Counted from the first letter of the stretch, positions 17,499-27,505 are shown. The stretch: DNA of 64,000 nucleotides from Acidobacteriota bacterium (GCA_021846275.1 JAJZBZ010000007.1:62001-126000); one strand, 5' to 3'. Numbers and translations are program-made. Notes: generated by a model from the sequence alone, not told the origin.

Positions 17499-18767
17499 AT
17501 GGATATTGCACGCCCAGACCTGAAGCAGAAGAAGAGGCGCCGGATGATTTGGTTCGGCGTGGGAGCCGCGGCGGTGTTTGCCGTTGCGGCGGCAGCAGTG
17601 GCACGGCTGAAGCCGGCGGCGCCGACCGTGGATCGCGCGACGATCTGGACGGATACGGTGAAGCGCGGGCCGATGATCCGGCAGGTGCGGGCTTCGACGG
17701 GAAGCCTGGTGCCGCGCGAGGATTCGATTGAGCTGATTCCGGCGCAGACGGAGGCGACGGTGGTGCGGATTCGCGTGTTGCCGGGGGCGCAGGTGACGCC
17801 GCAGACGGTGCTGATGGATCTGGCCGATCCGCAGTTGCAGCAGGAGCTGCTGAGCGCGCAGCTTGGGCTGAAGGCGGCGGAGGCGGACTACAAGAGCCTG
17901 CAGGCGACGCTGGAGAGCACGCTGATGGACAAGAAGACGGCGGCGGCGCAGGTGAATGCGGATTTTGCGCAGGACAAGCTGCAGGCGCAGACGGATCAGG
18001 CGCTGTATAAGCTGGGCGTGATTTCGGGGCTGGCGTATGACAAGTCGAAGAGCACGGCGGACCAGTTGGCGACGCAGCGCCAGTTGAGCCAGGAGCAGAT
18101 TGCCGTGAATCAGAAGGCAATTGAGGTGCAACTGGCGTCATCCGAGGCGAAGGTGGACCAGGCGCGGGCGCTGCTGGATTTGTATCAGAAGCAGGCGGCG
18201 TCTCTGGAGGTGCATTCGACGATCTCCGGTACGCTGGCTCCGCTGGCCGCGCCGTTGCAGGTGGGGCAGCATGTGAGCGTGGGCACGTCGCTGGCCGAGG
18301 TGATCCAGAATGACAAGCTGAAGGCGGCGCTGCAGATTGCCGAGACGCAGGCGCGGGATATTCAGATCGGCCAGCCGGCGTCGGTGGACACGCACAACGG
18401 AGTGATTCCGGGGCATGTGGTGCGGATTGATCCGGCGGTGGTGAATGGGACGCGGACGGTGGATGTGGCGCTGGATGGTCCGCTGCCGCCGGGCGCTGTG
18501 CCGCAGTTGAGCGTGGATGGAACGATTGACCTGGAGCGGATGAAGGATGTGCTGTATGTGGGGCGTCCGGCGCTGGGCAATGAGAACTCGACGCTGAGTT
18601 TGTTTCGCGTGGATGCGGATGGCAAGGGCGCGGAGCGGGTTTCGGTGAAGGTGGGGCGAGCGTCGGTGAACGATATACAGGTGCTGAGCGGGTTGAACGA
18701 GGGCGACACGGTGATTCTGTCGGATATGTCGCGGTATGACAATGTGGATCGCGTTCGGCTGAACTGA
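17499..18767 (+). CDS. HlyD/MacA-type periplasmic adaptor protein of an ABC efflux system
   Basis: 422 residues. A basic N-terminus (DLKQKKRRR) is followed by a membrane anchor at about 16-37 (MIWFGVGAAAVFAVAAAAVA). Next come a half-lipoyl segment (IRQVRASTGSLVPRED, ATVVRIRVLPGAQVTPQTVL), a long coiled coil (about 115-225), the second lipoyl half (STISGTLAPLAAPLQVGQHV) and beta-barrel and membrane-proximal domains. It would bridge the inner-membrane permease to TolC. The start at 17499 fits the family (MDI plus basic stretch) but leaves almost no leader from the sigma-54 promoter. An ATG at 17544 has AGAGG 6 nt before it and is the alternative. Confidence 0.92.
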   Translation: MDIARPDLKQKKRRRMIWFGVGAAAVFAVAAAAVARLKPAAPTVDRATIWTDTVKRGPMIRQVRASTGSLVPREDSIELIPAQTEATVVRIRVLPGAQVTPQTVLMDLADPQLQQELLSAQLGLKAAEADYKSLQATLESTLMDKKTAAAQVNADFAQDKLQAQTDQALYKLGVISGLAYDKSKSTADQLATQRQLSQEQIAVNQKAIEVQLASSEAKVDQARALLDLYQKQAASLEVHSTISGTLAPLAAPLQVGQHVSVGTSLAEVIQNDKLKAALQIAETQARDIQIGQPASVDTHNGVIPGHVVRIDPAVVNGTRTVDVALDGPLPPGAVPQLSVDGTIDLERMKDVLYVGRPALGNENSTLSLFRVDADGKGAERVSVKVGRASVNDIQVLSGLNEGDTVILSDMSRYDNVDRVRLN

Positions 18768-18860
18768 AGGCGGAACGGGACACGGGAACGGGACACGAAA
18801 CGCAACGGGGCAGTGCTGAAGGACGTAGACAAATTTGCGCGGGACGCAGAGGAGAGAACG

Positions 18861-19577
18861 ATGAGCGAGACACTGATTGAGATTGACGATCTGAAGAAGG
18901 TTTTCTATACGGACGAGGTGGAGACGCATGCGCTGGCAGGCGTGCATCTGACGATCCGGCGCGGGGAGTATGTGGCGATGTCGGGACCGTCGGGCTGCGG
19001 GAAATCGACGCTGCTGTCGATTCTGGGGCTGCTGGATACGCCGACGGGCGGGCGGTACTTGTTGAACGAGAAGCCGGTCGAAAACCTGAGCTTTGGCGAG
19101 CGGTCGCGGATTCGGAATCAGGAGATTGGGTTCATCTTTCAGAGCTTCAATCTGATTGGCGACCTGTCGGTGGAGGAGAATGTGGAGCTGCCGCTGACGT
19201 ATCGCGCGGGGATGCCTTCGGCGGAGCGAAAGAAGCGCGTGAAGGAGGCTCTGGAGCGGGTGAATATGGGGCATCGGATGCGGCATTATCCGGCGCAGCT
19301 TTCGGGCGGCCAGCAGCAGCGCGTGGCGGTGGCGCGCGCACTGGCGGGGTCGCCGTCGATTCTGCTGGCGGATGAGCCGACGGGGAATCTGGACTCAAAG
19401 AATGGCGAGGCGGTGATGCATCTGCTGGCGGACCTGCACAAGGAAGGCTCGACGATCTGCATGGTGACGCATGATTCGCGGTTTGCCAGGCAGGCGCAGC
19501 GCGAGGTTCACCTGTTTGACGGCAAGGTGGTCTCCGAGACGGAGCTGAAGAAGCTGACCGAAGAGCAGGAGGGATGA
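18861..19577 (+). CDS. ABC transporter ATP-binding protein (MacB/LolD-like), first copy
   Basis: 238 residues, with GGAGAG 4 nt before the ATG. Walker A is GPSGCGKST, the signature is LSGGQQQRVAVARAL, Walker B plus D-loop is ILLADEPTGNLDSKN and the H-loop is MVTHD. All are canonical. The family energises MacB-type permeases that move substrates from periplasm to TolC rather than across the inner membrane. It is 93 nt after the adaptor gene and overlaps the permease start by ATGATG. Confidence 0.97.
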   Translation: MSETLIEIDDLKKVFYTDEVETHALAGVHLTIRRGEYVAMSGPSGCGKSTLLSILGLLDTPTGGRYLLNEKPVENLSFGERSRIRNQEIGFIFQSFNLIGDLSVEENVELPLTYRAGMPSAERKKRVKEALERVNMGHRMRHYPAQLSGGQQQRVAVARALAGSPSILLADEPTGNLDSKNGEAVMHLLADLHKEGSTICMVTHDSRFARQAQREVHLFDGKVVSETELKKLTEEQEG

Positions 19578-22126
19578 TGCTGAAGGATCTTCGCTACGCG
19601 GTGAGGCAGTTGCGGAAGTCGCCGGGGTTCACGCTGACGGTGATCCTGACGCTGGCGCTGGGGATTGGGGCGAATACGGCGATCTTTACGCTGGTGCAGA
19701 GCATCCTGCTGCGTTCGCTTCCGGTGGTCAATCCAGCGCAGTTGTATCGCATTGGCGACAACGACGATTGCTGCGTGAACGGGGGATTTCCGGGCGGCGC
19801 AACGGACACAGGCGACATGACAATTTTTTCCTATGATCTCTACAAGCATCTGCGCGCGAGCGCGCCGGAGTTTGAGCCGATGGCGGCTGTGCAGGCGGGG
19901 ATATGGGACTGGAGCCTGCGGCGCGGCAACGAGCAGGCGAAGTCGGTCAAGGGCGAGTTTGTTTCGGGAAATCTGTTTCAGGCGCTGGGGATCCGGCCCT
20001 TTGCCGGGCGGCTTTTTACGGACAGCGATGACAGGACGGGCGCTGCTCCGGCGCTGGTGATGAGCTACAAGACGTGGCAGGGCGAGTATGCGTCGGACCC
20101 GTCGATTGTGGGATCGACGATCTACCTGCAGACGAAGCCGTTCACGGTGATCGGAGTTACGCCGCCGGGATTTTTCGGGGATCGCGTGACGGATAGTCCG
20201 CCGGATGTGTGGATGCCGCTGCATACGGAGCCGTATGTGCGCGGGGATATTTCGATTCTGCATCAGCACAACTTGCACTGGCTTTATCTGCTGGGGCGCG
20301 TGCGTCCGGGGACGAGCATTCCGGCGCTGCAGGCGCGGGTTTCGGCGGCGATGAGGCAGTGGATGATGACGGAGCCGACGCTGACAGCCAATGGCGGCGC
20401 GGGGCTGATTCCGAAGATGCATGTGGTGCTGACGCCGGCCGGCGGGGGGATTCAGAACCTGCAACAGCAGACGGGCAAGGGGCTGAAGCTGCTGATGATG
20501 CTTTCGCTGCTGGTGCTGCTGATTACCTGCGCGAACATTGCCAACCTGATGCTGGTGAGGACGACGACGCGGCGCGCGGAGATTGCCGTGCGCGTGGCGC
20601 TGGGCGCGGGGCGCAGGTGGATTATCCGGCAAATTCTGACGGAGAGCGTGCTGCTGAGCCTGGTGGGCGGAGCGATGGGACTGGTGGTGGCGTTTGCGGG
20701 GAGCCAGATGATTCTGGCGCTTGCGTTTCCGGATGCGCGGAATCTGCCGATCAGCGCGAGTCCTTCGCTGCCTGTGCTGGGATTTGCGTTTCTGGTATCG
20801 CTGCTGACGGGGGTTTTGTTTGGGCTGGGACCGGCGTGGCTGTCGTCGCATGCGCAGCCGGCGGAGGCGCTGCGCGGGGTGAATCGCGCGACGCATGATC
20901 GCTCGGCGCTGCCGCAGAAGGTGCTGGTGGTGTTGCAGGCGGCGCTTTCGGTGGTGCTGCTGGCGGGGGCGGTGATGACGACGCGGTCGCTGATGAATCT
21001 GGAGAAGCAGAACTTTGGCGTGGTGACGGCGGATCGCTATGTGCTGCACTTTGATCCGGCGGGCGCGGGCTATACGCAGGAGAATTTCCAGTCGCTGTAT
21101 CGGGAGATTGAGCAGCGGTTTTCCGCGCTGCCGGGAATGGAGCATGTGGGGCTGGCGACCTACAGCCCGCTGGAAGGCGACAACTGGGGCGAATGCGTGA
21201 TCCAGCAGGGACATCCGGCGCCGAGGCCGGGAGACGACTGCTTCTCGACGTGGGATCGCGTGAGCACGGGCTTTCTCGATTCGATTGGCGTGCCGATCGT
21301 GCAGGGACGCAACTTCAACGAGCAGGATGTGACGGGCGCGCCGCAGGTGGTGGTGGTGAACCAGGCGTTTGTGAAGAGATTTTTTCCGAAGGGGAATCCG
21401 ATTGGGCAGCACTTTGGCATTGATGACGTGAAGTATTCAGGGGCGTTCGAGATTGTCGGAGTCTTCCGGGATTTCAAGATGAACGACCTGCGCGGCGAGG
21501 TGCATCCGGTGTATCTGCGACCGCTCAGACAAATGTTCACGGGATATACCGATGCGAACGACATCTCTGCGGAGAGTAGTTCGATGAATGTCAATGCGAT
21601 CCTCCTGGAGTTCAACCGTCCGCAGGCGAATGTGGATACGTTGGCGCGTCGTACGCTGCAGGGGATCAATCCGAATTTGACGGTGAGGGATCTGCGCTCG
21701 TTTGGGAGTCAGGTGGCGGGGAATTTTGATCAGGAGCGGCTGATTGCGCGGTTGTCGGCGCTGTTTGGAGTGCTGGCGCTGCTGCTGGCTTCGGTGGGGC
21801 TGTATGGCGTGATGTCGTATCTGGTGGCGCAGCGGACGAGCGAGATCGGGATTCGCATGGCGCTGGGCGCGACGCGGACGAATGTGGTGAGGCTGGTGAT
21901 GGCGGGCGCGCTGGCGCAACTGGCGGTGGGGCTGGCGATCGGCATTCCGGCGGCGTGGCTGGCGGGGCGATTGATGGCGGAACAGCTTTACAACGTGAGC
22001 GCGGCGGATCCGGTGGCGCTGGTGAGCGCGACGGCGGCGCTGACGCTGTGCGCGGCGCTGGCGGGATTTCTTCCGGCGCGGCGAGCGGCTTCGGTGGACC
22101 CGATGCAGGCGCTGCGGACGGAGTAA
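19574..22126 (+). CDS. ADOP-type MacB-like permease, first copy
   Basis: 850 residues; ATG at 19574 or 19577 after AGGAGGG. The opening MLKDLRYAVRQLRKSPGFTL is the hallmark of acidobacterial duplicated orphan permeases. A first helix (about 18-42) is followed by a large periplasmic MacB-core domain (about 45-280). Three helices with the FtsX fold follow (LLMMLSLLVLLITCANIANLM, then near 375 and 405). A second periplasmic domain (about 455-700) precedes a final FtsX block (ALFGVLALLLASVGLYGVM) and EPARRAASVDPMQALR-like ending ARRAASVDPMQALRTE. The internal duplication is visible. Translationally coupled to the ATPase upstream. Confidence 0.95.
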   Translation: MMLKDLRYAVRQLRKSPGFTLTVILTLALGIGANTAIFTLVQSILLRSLPVVNPAQLYRIGDNDDCCVNGGFPGGATDTGDMTIFSYDLYKHLRASAPEFEPMAAVQAGIWDWSLRRGNEQAKSVKGEFVSGNLFQALGIRPFAGRLFTDSDDRTGAAPALVMSYKTWQGEYASDPSIVGSTIYLQTKPFTVIGVTPPGFFGDRVTDSPPDVWMPLHTEPYVRGDISILHQHNLHWLYLLGRVRPGTSIPALQARVSAAMRQWMMTEPTLTANGGAGLIPKMHVVLTPAGGGIQNLQQQTGKGLKLLMMLSLLVLLITCANIANLMLVRTTTRRAEIAVRVALGAGRRWIIRQILTESVLLSLVGGAMGLVVAFAGSQMILALAFPDARNLPISASPSLPVLGFAFLVSLLTGVLFGLGPAWLSSHAQPAEALRGVNRATHDRSALPQKVLVVLQAALSVVLLAGAVMTTRSLMNLEKQNFGVVTADRYVLHFDPAGAGYTQENFQSLYREIEQRFSALPGMEHVGLATYSPLEGDNWGECVIQQGHPAPRPGDDCFSTWDRVSTGFLDSIGVPIVQGRNFNEQDVTGAPQVVVVNQAFVKRFFPKGNPIGQHFGIDDVKYSGAFEIVGVFRDFKMNDLRGEVHPVYLRPLRQMFTGYTDANDISAESSSMNVNAILLEFNRPQANVDTLARRTLQGINPNLTVRDLRSFGSQVAGNFDQERLIARLSALFGVLALLLASVGLYGVMSYLVAQRTSEIGIRMALGATRTNVVRLVMAGALAQLAVGLAIGIPAAWLAGRLMAEQLYNVSAADPVALVSATAALTLCAALAGFLPARRAASVDPMQALRTE

Positions 22127-22158
22127 ATGGGCGCTGGGCGATGAGGGAGGGACGCGGG

Positions 22159-24663
22159 ATGAATTCGCTGATGCAGGATTTGCGTTTTGCGGCGAGGCAG
22201 TTGCGGAAGTCGCCGGGGTTTGCGGTGACGGTGATTCTGACGCTGGGTCTTGGGATTGGAGTGACTACGGCTGTTTACAGCGTGATTCAGGCGGTGCTAC
22301 TGGAGCCGCTGCCGTATCCGGAGCCGGGTCGTTTGGTGGGCGTCGCGTACAGCTTTCCGCATGAAGTGCCGAATGCCGAGCAGACTGGCGTTGCCGCGGA
22401 TTTTGTGGAGGCGCATGCGCGGGCTTTCTCTTCGGTTGCGGTGATGGATGATTCCGGGGCGCAGGTGAATGTCTCTGTCGCAGGCGGGCATGCGGAGGTG
22501 ATGTCGGCGCTGCATGTTTCGGAGGGATATTTCCGCACGTTTGGCGTTGCGCCGGAGCTTGGGCGAGGTTTTCTGCCGCAGGAGGATCGTCCGGGCGGCG
22601 GGAAGGTTGTGGTGCTGAGCGATGGTCTGTGGAAGCGGCTGTTCAGGAGCGATCCGTCCGTTCTGGGGCGAGTGGTGCGGATCAATCAGGAGAACTTTAC
22701 GGTTGTCGGGGTGATGCCGGCGAGCTTCCGTGCCATCGCGGAAACAGCGCCGGGAGTGCTGGGTACGCCGGATGTGTGGGAGCCTTTGCAGCTTGGTCCG
22801 GAGTATCCGGGATATGACGGCGATAACTTTGAGATGATTGCGCGTCTGCGTCCGGGCGTGACGCTGGAGCAGGCGCAGCAGGAGCTGGGTGCGCTGACGG
22901 ATCCCTTTTATCAGCTCAATCCGAGGGCCAGGCAATGGGTGAGCAGCGGTCACGAGGTGCATGAGTTTCGCGCATGGCCGTTGCAGGATGTGGTTGTCGG
23001 CGATGTGCGGCGCAGCATGATGACCATGATGGGCGCGGTGATTGCGGTGCTGCTGCTGGCTTGCCTGAATATTGCCGGGCTGATGATGTCGCGCGCGATG
23101 CGCCGCTCGCGGGAGATGGCGCTGCGGCAGGCGATTGGCGCGACGCGGGTGAGGATGTTGCGGCTGCTGGCGAGCGAGGGATTGTTGCTGGCGCTTGGTG
23201 GCGGACTGCTTGCTGTGTTTGTTGCCCGTGTGGGCGCGTGGATTCTGCTGCATGCCGCTCCGCTGGCGATTCCGGCGCTGAGGGGCGAGCCGGGAATTGG
23301 GTTGGTGAGCGCGGTTGTGCTGCTGATTGCACTGGCGACGATGGGAATCTTTTCCGTGCTGCCGGGCTGGTGGATGTTGCGCAGGCAGGCAGGCGAAATG
23401 AGGCTTGGCGGACCGTCGCTGGGCGAGACGATCTCGCATGCCCGACTTTCTCGCGTGCTGATTGTGGCGCAGGTGGCGCTGGCGATGGTTCTGGTCTCGA
23501 CGGCTTCGATCCTGCTGGGAACACTTGTGAAACTGCGCGCAACACCGACGGGAATTGTCCCGAAGCGGCTGACTGTGTTTCAAGTGGCGCTGAGAGGAGA
23601 ACGGTACGCGAGTACGCGCCAGACGACTCAGTTCGTGGCCACTGTGCTGGATGGGCTGCGAGATGAGCCGGGTGTGGACAGCGTTGCGGCAGTGAATGGA
23701 CTGCCGCTGGACCGGGGATTGAATGATGGCGGAAGCCCGCAGGATCGACCGGATCTCGAGCGTACGGTCGAGTTTCGCGCGGTGACTCCGGGATACTTTC
23801 GGACGATGGGGATTCCCCTGCTTGCGGGCAGGGATTTTGCGACGAGTGATGATGCGGGTAGCGTTCCGGTGGTGCTGATCAGCGCGACGACGGCGAAAAA
23901 ATGGTGGCCGGATCGATCCCCGATTGGCGAGTTGATCCGCGTTGGTCGCGATCAAAACCGCCGCGTTATCGGCGTGGTTGCCGATGTACGGATGAGTTCG
24001 CTTACGGAGAGCAGCCCGATTGTGATTTATGGAGCGATGGCGCAGCTTACGGATGCGTTCACGGGGATGATGAATGGCTGGTTCCGCACGAGTTTTGCCG
24101 TGCGCACGGCGGCTGATGTGAGCCTGGCCGGGGCAGTGCAGCAGGCGGTGGCGAAGGCTGATCCTGAAATTCCGGTCACGAGGCTTTCGTCGATGCAGGC
24201 GGTGATCGACGATACGATCCAGGAGCCGGAGTTTTTCTCAGTGGTGGCAGCGGGCTTCTCGGCGTTTGCCGTGCTGCTGATGGCGATTGGCCTCTTCGGG
24301 ATGCAGAGTTATCAGGTGTCGCAGCGTACGCGGGAGATTGGCGTTCGCATGGCGCTGGGCGCGGATCGAAGCCGCATCCTAGGTGTATTCCTCAGACGCG
24401 GGGTCGTCGTTGCGCTGGTGGGCATCGTGGTGGGTTTGGCGGCATGCTGGTGGATACAGCCGGTGGTGATGCATCTGTTGTCAGACTCGGGCGTGGATAT
24501 TCCTGTCGATGCGGCTCGCGGGGCTGCAACGGTGGTGATGAATGCGACGGAAGCTGCGATGCTGGCAGCGGTTGCCATGTTGATCGCTGCGTTCCTTGCC
24601 AGCCTGCTTCCGGCGCGGCGGGCGGCGGCGGTGGAACCGATGCAGGCGCTGCGTAACGAGTAG
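22159..24663 (+). CDS. ADOP-type MacB-like permease, second copy
   Basis: 834 residues from the ATG at 22159, which has GGAGG upstream; the longer frame is not coding. It has the same architecture and N-terminus (LMQDLRFAARQLRKSPGFAV) as the gene before it, but the periplasmic domains differ strongly. It is a diverged paralogue, not a recent duplicate. Helices lie near 20-45, 285-310 (MMGAVIAVLLLACLNIAGLM), 335-360, 385-405 and in the last 130 residues. It ends ARRAAAVEPMQALRNE. The gap from the first permease is 32 nt. Two permeases might form a heterodimer or serve two substrates. Confidence 0.95.
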   Translation: MNSLMQDLRFAARQLRKSPGFAVTVILTLGLGIGVTTAVYSVIQAVLLEPLPYPEPGRLVGVAYSFPHEVPNAEQTGVAADFVEAHARAFSSVAVMDDSGAQVNVSVAGGHAEVMSALHVSEGYFRTFGVAPELGRGFLPQEDRPGGGKVVVLSDGLWKRLFRSDPSVLGRVVRINQENFTVVGVMPASFRAIAETAPGVLGTPDVWEPLQLGPEYPGYDGDNFEMIARLRPGVTLEQAQQELGALTDPFYQLNPRARQWVSSGHEVHEFRAWPLQDVVVGDVRRSMMTMMGAVIAVLLLACLNIAGLMMSRAMRRSREMALRQAIGATRVRMLRLLASEGLLLALGGGLLAVFVARVGAWILLHAAPLAIPALRGEPGIGLVSAVVLLIALATMGIFSVLPGWWMLRRQAGEMRLGGPSLGETISHARLSRVLIVAQVALAMVLVSTASILLGTLVKLRATPTGIVPKRLTVFQVALRGERYASTRQTTQFVATVLDGLRDEPGVDSVAAVNGLPLDRGLNDGGSPQDRPDLERTVEFRAVTPGYFRTMGIPLLAGRDFATSDDAGSVPVVLISATTAKKWWPDRSPIGELIRVGRDQNRRVIGVVADVRMSSLTESSPIVIYGAMAQLTDAFTGMMNGWFRTSFAVRTAADVSLAGAVQQAVAKADPEIPVTRLSSMQAVIDDTIQEPEFFSVVAAGFSAFAVLLMAIGLFGMQSYQVSQRTREIGVRMALGADRSRILGVFLRRGVVVALVGIVVGLAACWWIQPVVMHLLSDSGVDIPVDAARGAATVVMNATEAAMLAAVAMLIAAFLASLLPARRAAAVEPMQALRNE

Positions 24664-24695
24664 TCGGGCGACGATTTTCTAAACCGAAGCGGGAG

Positions 24696-25412
24696 ATGGG
24701 GACGATTGTGATTGAGCTGAAGAATGTGGAACGAAGTTACAAGGCCGGGCACACGGAGACGTGGGTGTTGCGGCGAATCTCGCTCACGATTCGCGAGGGC
24801 GAGTTTGTGACGGTGATGGGGCCTTCGGGAGCGGGGAAGTCGTCGCTGCTGAATGTGCTGGCGCTGCTGGATGATGGGTGGCGCGGGGAGTATTTTCTGG
24901 GCGGGACGGCGGCACATCCGCTGGGGCGGAAGCAGCGCGCGGACCTGGCGCGGCAGCGGACGGGGATGGTGTTTCAGAGCTATCACCTGCTGGATGATCT
25001 GACGGTCGAGGAGAATATCGAACTGCCGCTGACGTACAAGAATCTGCCGGCGAACGATCGCAAGGGGATGGTGGCCGAGATACTGGATCGCTTTCAGATG
25101 GTGGCGAAGAAGGATTTGTTTCCGAACCAGCTATCGGGCGGGCAGCAGCAGCTTGTGGGGATTGCGCGCGCGGTGGTGCATGCGCCGGCGCTGCTGCTGG
25201 CCGACGAGCCGACGGGGAATCTGCACTCGGCGCAGGCGCGGGAGATCATGGAGCTTTTTTGTCGGCTGAATGCGGAGGGAACGACGGTGGTGCAGGTGAC
25301 GCATTCGGAGGAGAACGCGCGGTATGGCTCGCGGATTCTGGAATTGCGCGATGGTTGGCTGACGCGGGACGAGGCTGTGGCGGGACGGAACGGGAAGGCG
25401 GAGACGCGATGA
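24696..25412 (+). CDS. ABC transporter ATP-binding protein, second copy with atypical motifs
   Basis: 238 residues. Walker A GPSGAGKSS and Walker B LLLADEPTGNL are intact, with H-loop VTHSEE. Two positions depart from the family. The signature reads LSGGQQQLVGIARAV, with Leu where Arg usually follows QQQ. The D-loop reads LHS rather than LDS. The D-loop Asp normally contacts the partner Walker A, so this subunit may have reduced or asymmetric ATPase activity, perhaps in a heterodimer with the first ATPase. It overlaps the TolC gene by ATGA. Confidence 0.95.
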   Translation: MGTIVIELKNVERSYKAGHTETWVLRRISLTIREGEFVTVMGPSGAGKSSLLNVLALLDDGWRGEYFLGGTAAHPLGRKQRADLARQRTGMVFQSYHLLDDLTVEENIELPLTYKNLPANDRKGMVAEILDRFQMVAKKDLFPNQLSGGQQQLVGIARAVVHAPALLLADEPTGNLHSAQAREIMELFCRLNAEGTTVVQVTHSEENARYGSRILELRDGWLTRDEAVAGRNGKAETR

Positions 25413-27505
25413 GGGCAGACAGGAAACGAGGCGCGGGAAAGCGAAGTTTGAGGACGGGAATGAGCGGAATTGGCGGCGCGATGGCGATGGTGATTCTGGC
25501 GGCTTGCGGAGCGGATGTGCGGACTGCGGCTGCGCAGGCAGCGGCTGCAACGACTGCAACGACTGCGCCGGCTGCGCCGGTCGCGCAGGCCGCTGCATCG
25601 CCGGAGGCACCGCGTCCTGCTCAGGGGCCTGCGTCGGGGCAGGCTGCTGCGCCGACTTCGCTGGCCGAGACGATGCAGCAGACGCTGAGCGCGAATGTGG
25701 CTTCGCCGCGGGTATTTTTTGTTCCGCTGCCGCACTCGCATAATCCGATTTCGCCGTACATGCCGAGCATGCCGCCGCCGCTGGACCTGAATAATTCGCC
25801 GCGACTGATGGACCTGACGAACAGCGGGAAGCTGTATCTTTCGTTGCACGACGCGATTGCGCTGGCGATTGAGAACAATCTGGACCTTGCGTATTTTCGC
25901 TACAACTTTCCCATTGGCGAGACGGACCTGAACCGCACGAAGGCGGGCGGCGCGGCGAATGGAATTAACACGGCGATTCAGCAGAGTTCGACGCAGGGTG
26001 GGTTTGGCGCGGCGAGCAGCGGGTCGGCTGGAACGGCAGTCGGCGGCGCGGCGGCGGGCGCGGGCGGTATTGTCAGTTCGACGCTGGGACAGGGAGCGGC
26101 GGTTCCGTCGTTTGATCCGTTTCTGAATTTCAACGGGCATGCGGATCACACGAAGCTGGTGGAAGAGAATCCGTTTCAGTATGGAGTGCCGGTGCTGGAG
26201 CAGAATACGATTCAGGCGCAGGCGAACTATACGCAGAACTTCGCGCTGGGAACGGGTGTGCAACTGAATTATCTGGGCCAGCGGCTGGCGAACAACATTC
26301 CGTATGACACGATCAATCCGGCGCTGAACTCGTATCTGCAGGTGATTGTGACGCAGCAGTTGCTGGCGGGGTTTGGACTGGCGAGCAACGAGCGCTTCAT
26401 CCACATTGCGAAGAAGAACATGCAGATTAATGAGCTGGCGTTTCGCGCGCAGGTGATTGCGACGGTGACGCAGGTGGAGAACATTTACTGGGATCTGGTG
26501 AACGCGTATGAGGACGAGCAGGTGAAGGAGCGGTCGCTCGAGTTTGCGCGGCAGACGCTGGAGGATGACCAGAAGCAGTTGCAACTCAATGCGATTCCGG
26601 CGTTGCAGGTGATGAAGGATGAATCGACGATGGCGCAGAGCGAGGGCGACCTGACGATTTCGCGTGCGACGCTGCGGTTGAACGAGTTGCAGATGAAGAA
26701 TGCGATTACCAAGACGGACGACGCGCTGATTGACGAGATGCCGGTGATTCCGATTGACCATCACGGACCGTCGAATCCGGATGCGGCGAAGTCGATTGAC
26801 GAACTGATTGCGGAGGCGGAAAAGAATCGTCCGGATGTGGCCGAGGATGCGCTGGCGATGGAGGTGGAAGTGGCGAATATCAAGGGGATTCGCAGCGAAC
26901 TGTTGCCGACGCTGAACGTGTATGGGTTTTATCAGGGAGCAGGCGTGGCGGGGCCGAAGAATCCGACGTGTGCGCAGAATCTGACGGCGGCGGAGTGCGC
27001 GTCGAATGTGCCGGTGGGTTTTACGGGAATGCTGGGGAATACGTTCAACTATTCGTCGCCGGAGTATCAGTTTGGGATGAATCTGCAGATCAATCTGCGG
27101 AACCGCGTCGCGAAGGCGGATCAGTTCCGCGCGGGACTGGAGTACCGGCAGAAGCAGATTACGTATGAGGAGCAGAAGAAGAATATCCGCTTCGATGTGC
27201 GGAATTCGCTGTTTGCCCTGCAACAGGCGCAGGCGCGCGTGGACGCGGCGAAGAAGGCGAGCGACCTGGCGGAGCGAACGTTTGAGATTACGCGCGAGGA
27301 GCAGAAGCTGGGAGCGAAGTCGAGCAGCGACACGCTGGCGGCGCAGCATGATTCGGCGATTGCGCAGTCGGCGCTGGTGGCGGCGCAGATTGCGTATGAA
27401 AAGGCGAAGGTGGATATGGATCGCGCGACCGGGGACACGCTGGCGCGGATGGGCGTTTCGATTGACGACGCGAAGGCGGGCGTGGCGACGCACGAGCAGC
27501 CATGA
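25409..27505 (+). CDS. TolC family outer-membrane efflux protein
   Basis: 698 residues, coupled by ATGA to the ATPase gene. A signal-like segment (GAMAMVILAACGADV) is followed by an Ala/Pro/Thr-rich linker to about residue 85. The OEP core starts at LYLSLHDAIALAIENNLDLAYFRYN. A Gly/Ala-rich insertion lies near 195-235 and long coiled-coil helices follow, with NIYWDLVNAYEDEQV in the first repeat and IRFDVRNSLFALQQAQARVDAA in the second. The LAACG could be a lipobox. Compared with typical TolC proteins (about 450-500 residues) it has a large N-terminal extension and inserts. It completes the tripartite exporter. Confidence 0.93.
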   Translation: MRADRKRGAGKRSLRTGMSGIGGAMAMVILAACGADVRTAAAQAAAATTATTAPAAPVAQAAASPEAPRPAQGPASGQAAAPTSLAETMQQTLSANVASPRVFFVPLPHSHNPISPYMPSMPPPLDLNNSPRLMDLTNSGKLYLSLHDAIALAIENNLDLAYFRYNFPIGETDLNRTKAGGAANGINTAIQQSSTQGGFGAASSGSAGTAVGGAAAGAGGIVSSTLGQGAAVPSFDPFLNFNGHADHTKLVEENPFQYGVPVLEQNTIQAQANYTQNFALGTGVQLNYLGQRLANNIPYDTINPALNSYLQVIVTQQLLAGFGLASNERFIHIAKKNMQINELAFRAQVIATVTQVENIYWDLVNAYEDEQVKERSLEFARQTLEDDQKQLQLNAIPALQVMKDESTMAQSEGDLTISRATLRLNELQMKNAITKTDDALIDEMPVIPIDHHGPSNPDAAKSIDELIAEAEKNRPDVAEDALAMEVEVANIKGIRSELLPTLNVYGFYQGAGVAGPKNPTCAQNLTAAECASNVPVGFTGMLGNTFNYSSPEYQFGMNLQINLRNRVAKADQFRAGLEYRQKQITYEEQKKNIRFDVRNSLFALQQAQARVDAAKKASDLAERTFEITREEQKLGAKSSSDTLAAQHDSAIAQSALVAAQIAYEKAKVDMDRATGDTLARMGVSIDDAKAGVATHEQP

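Noticed and set aside
16849-18873. A 674-codon minus-strand protein including the GNAT domain
   Set aside because: Only the last 156 residues have GNAT character. The rest is Pro/Ser/Ala-rich antisense of the HlyD gene, and a good start exists at 17319.
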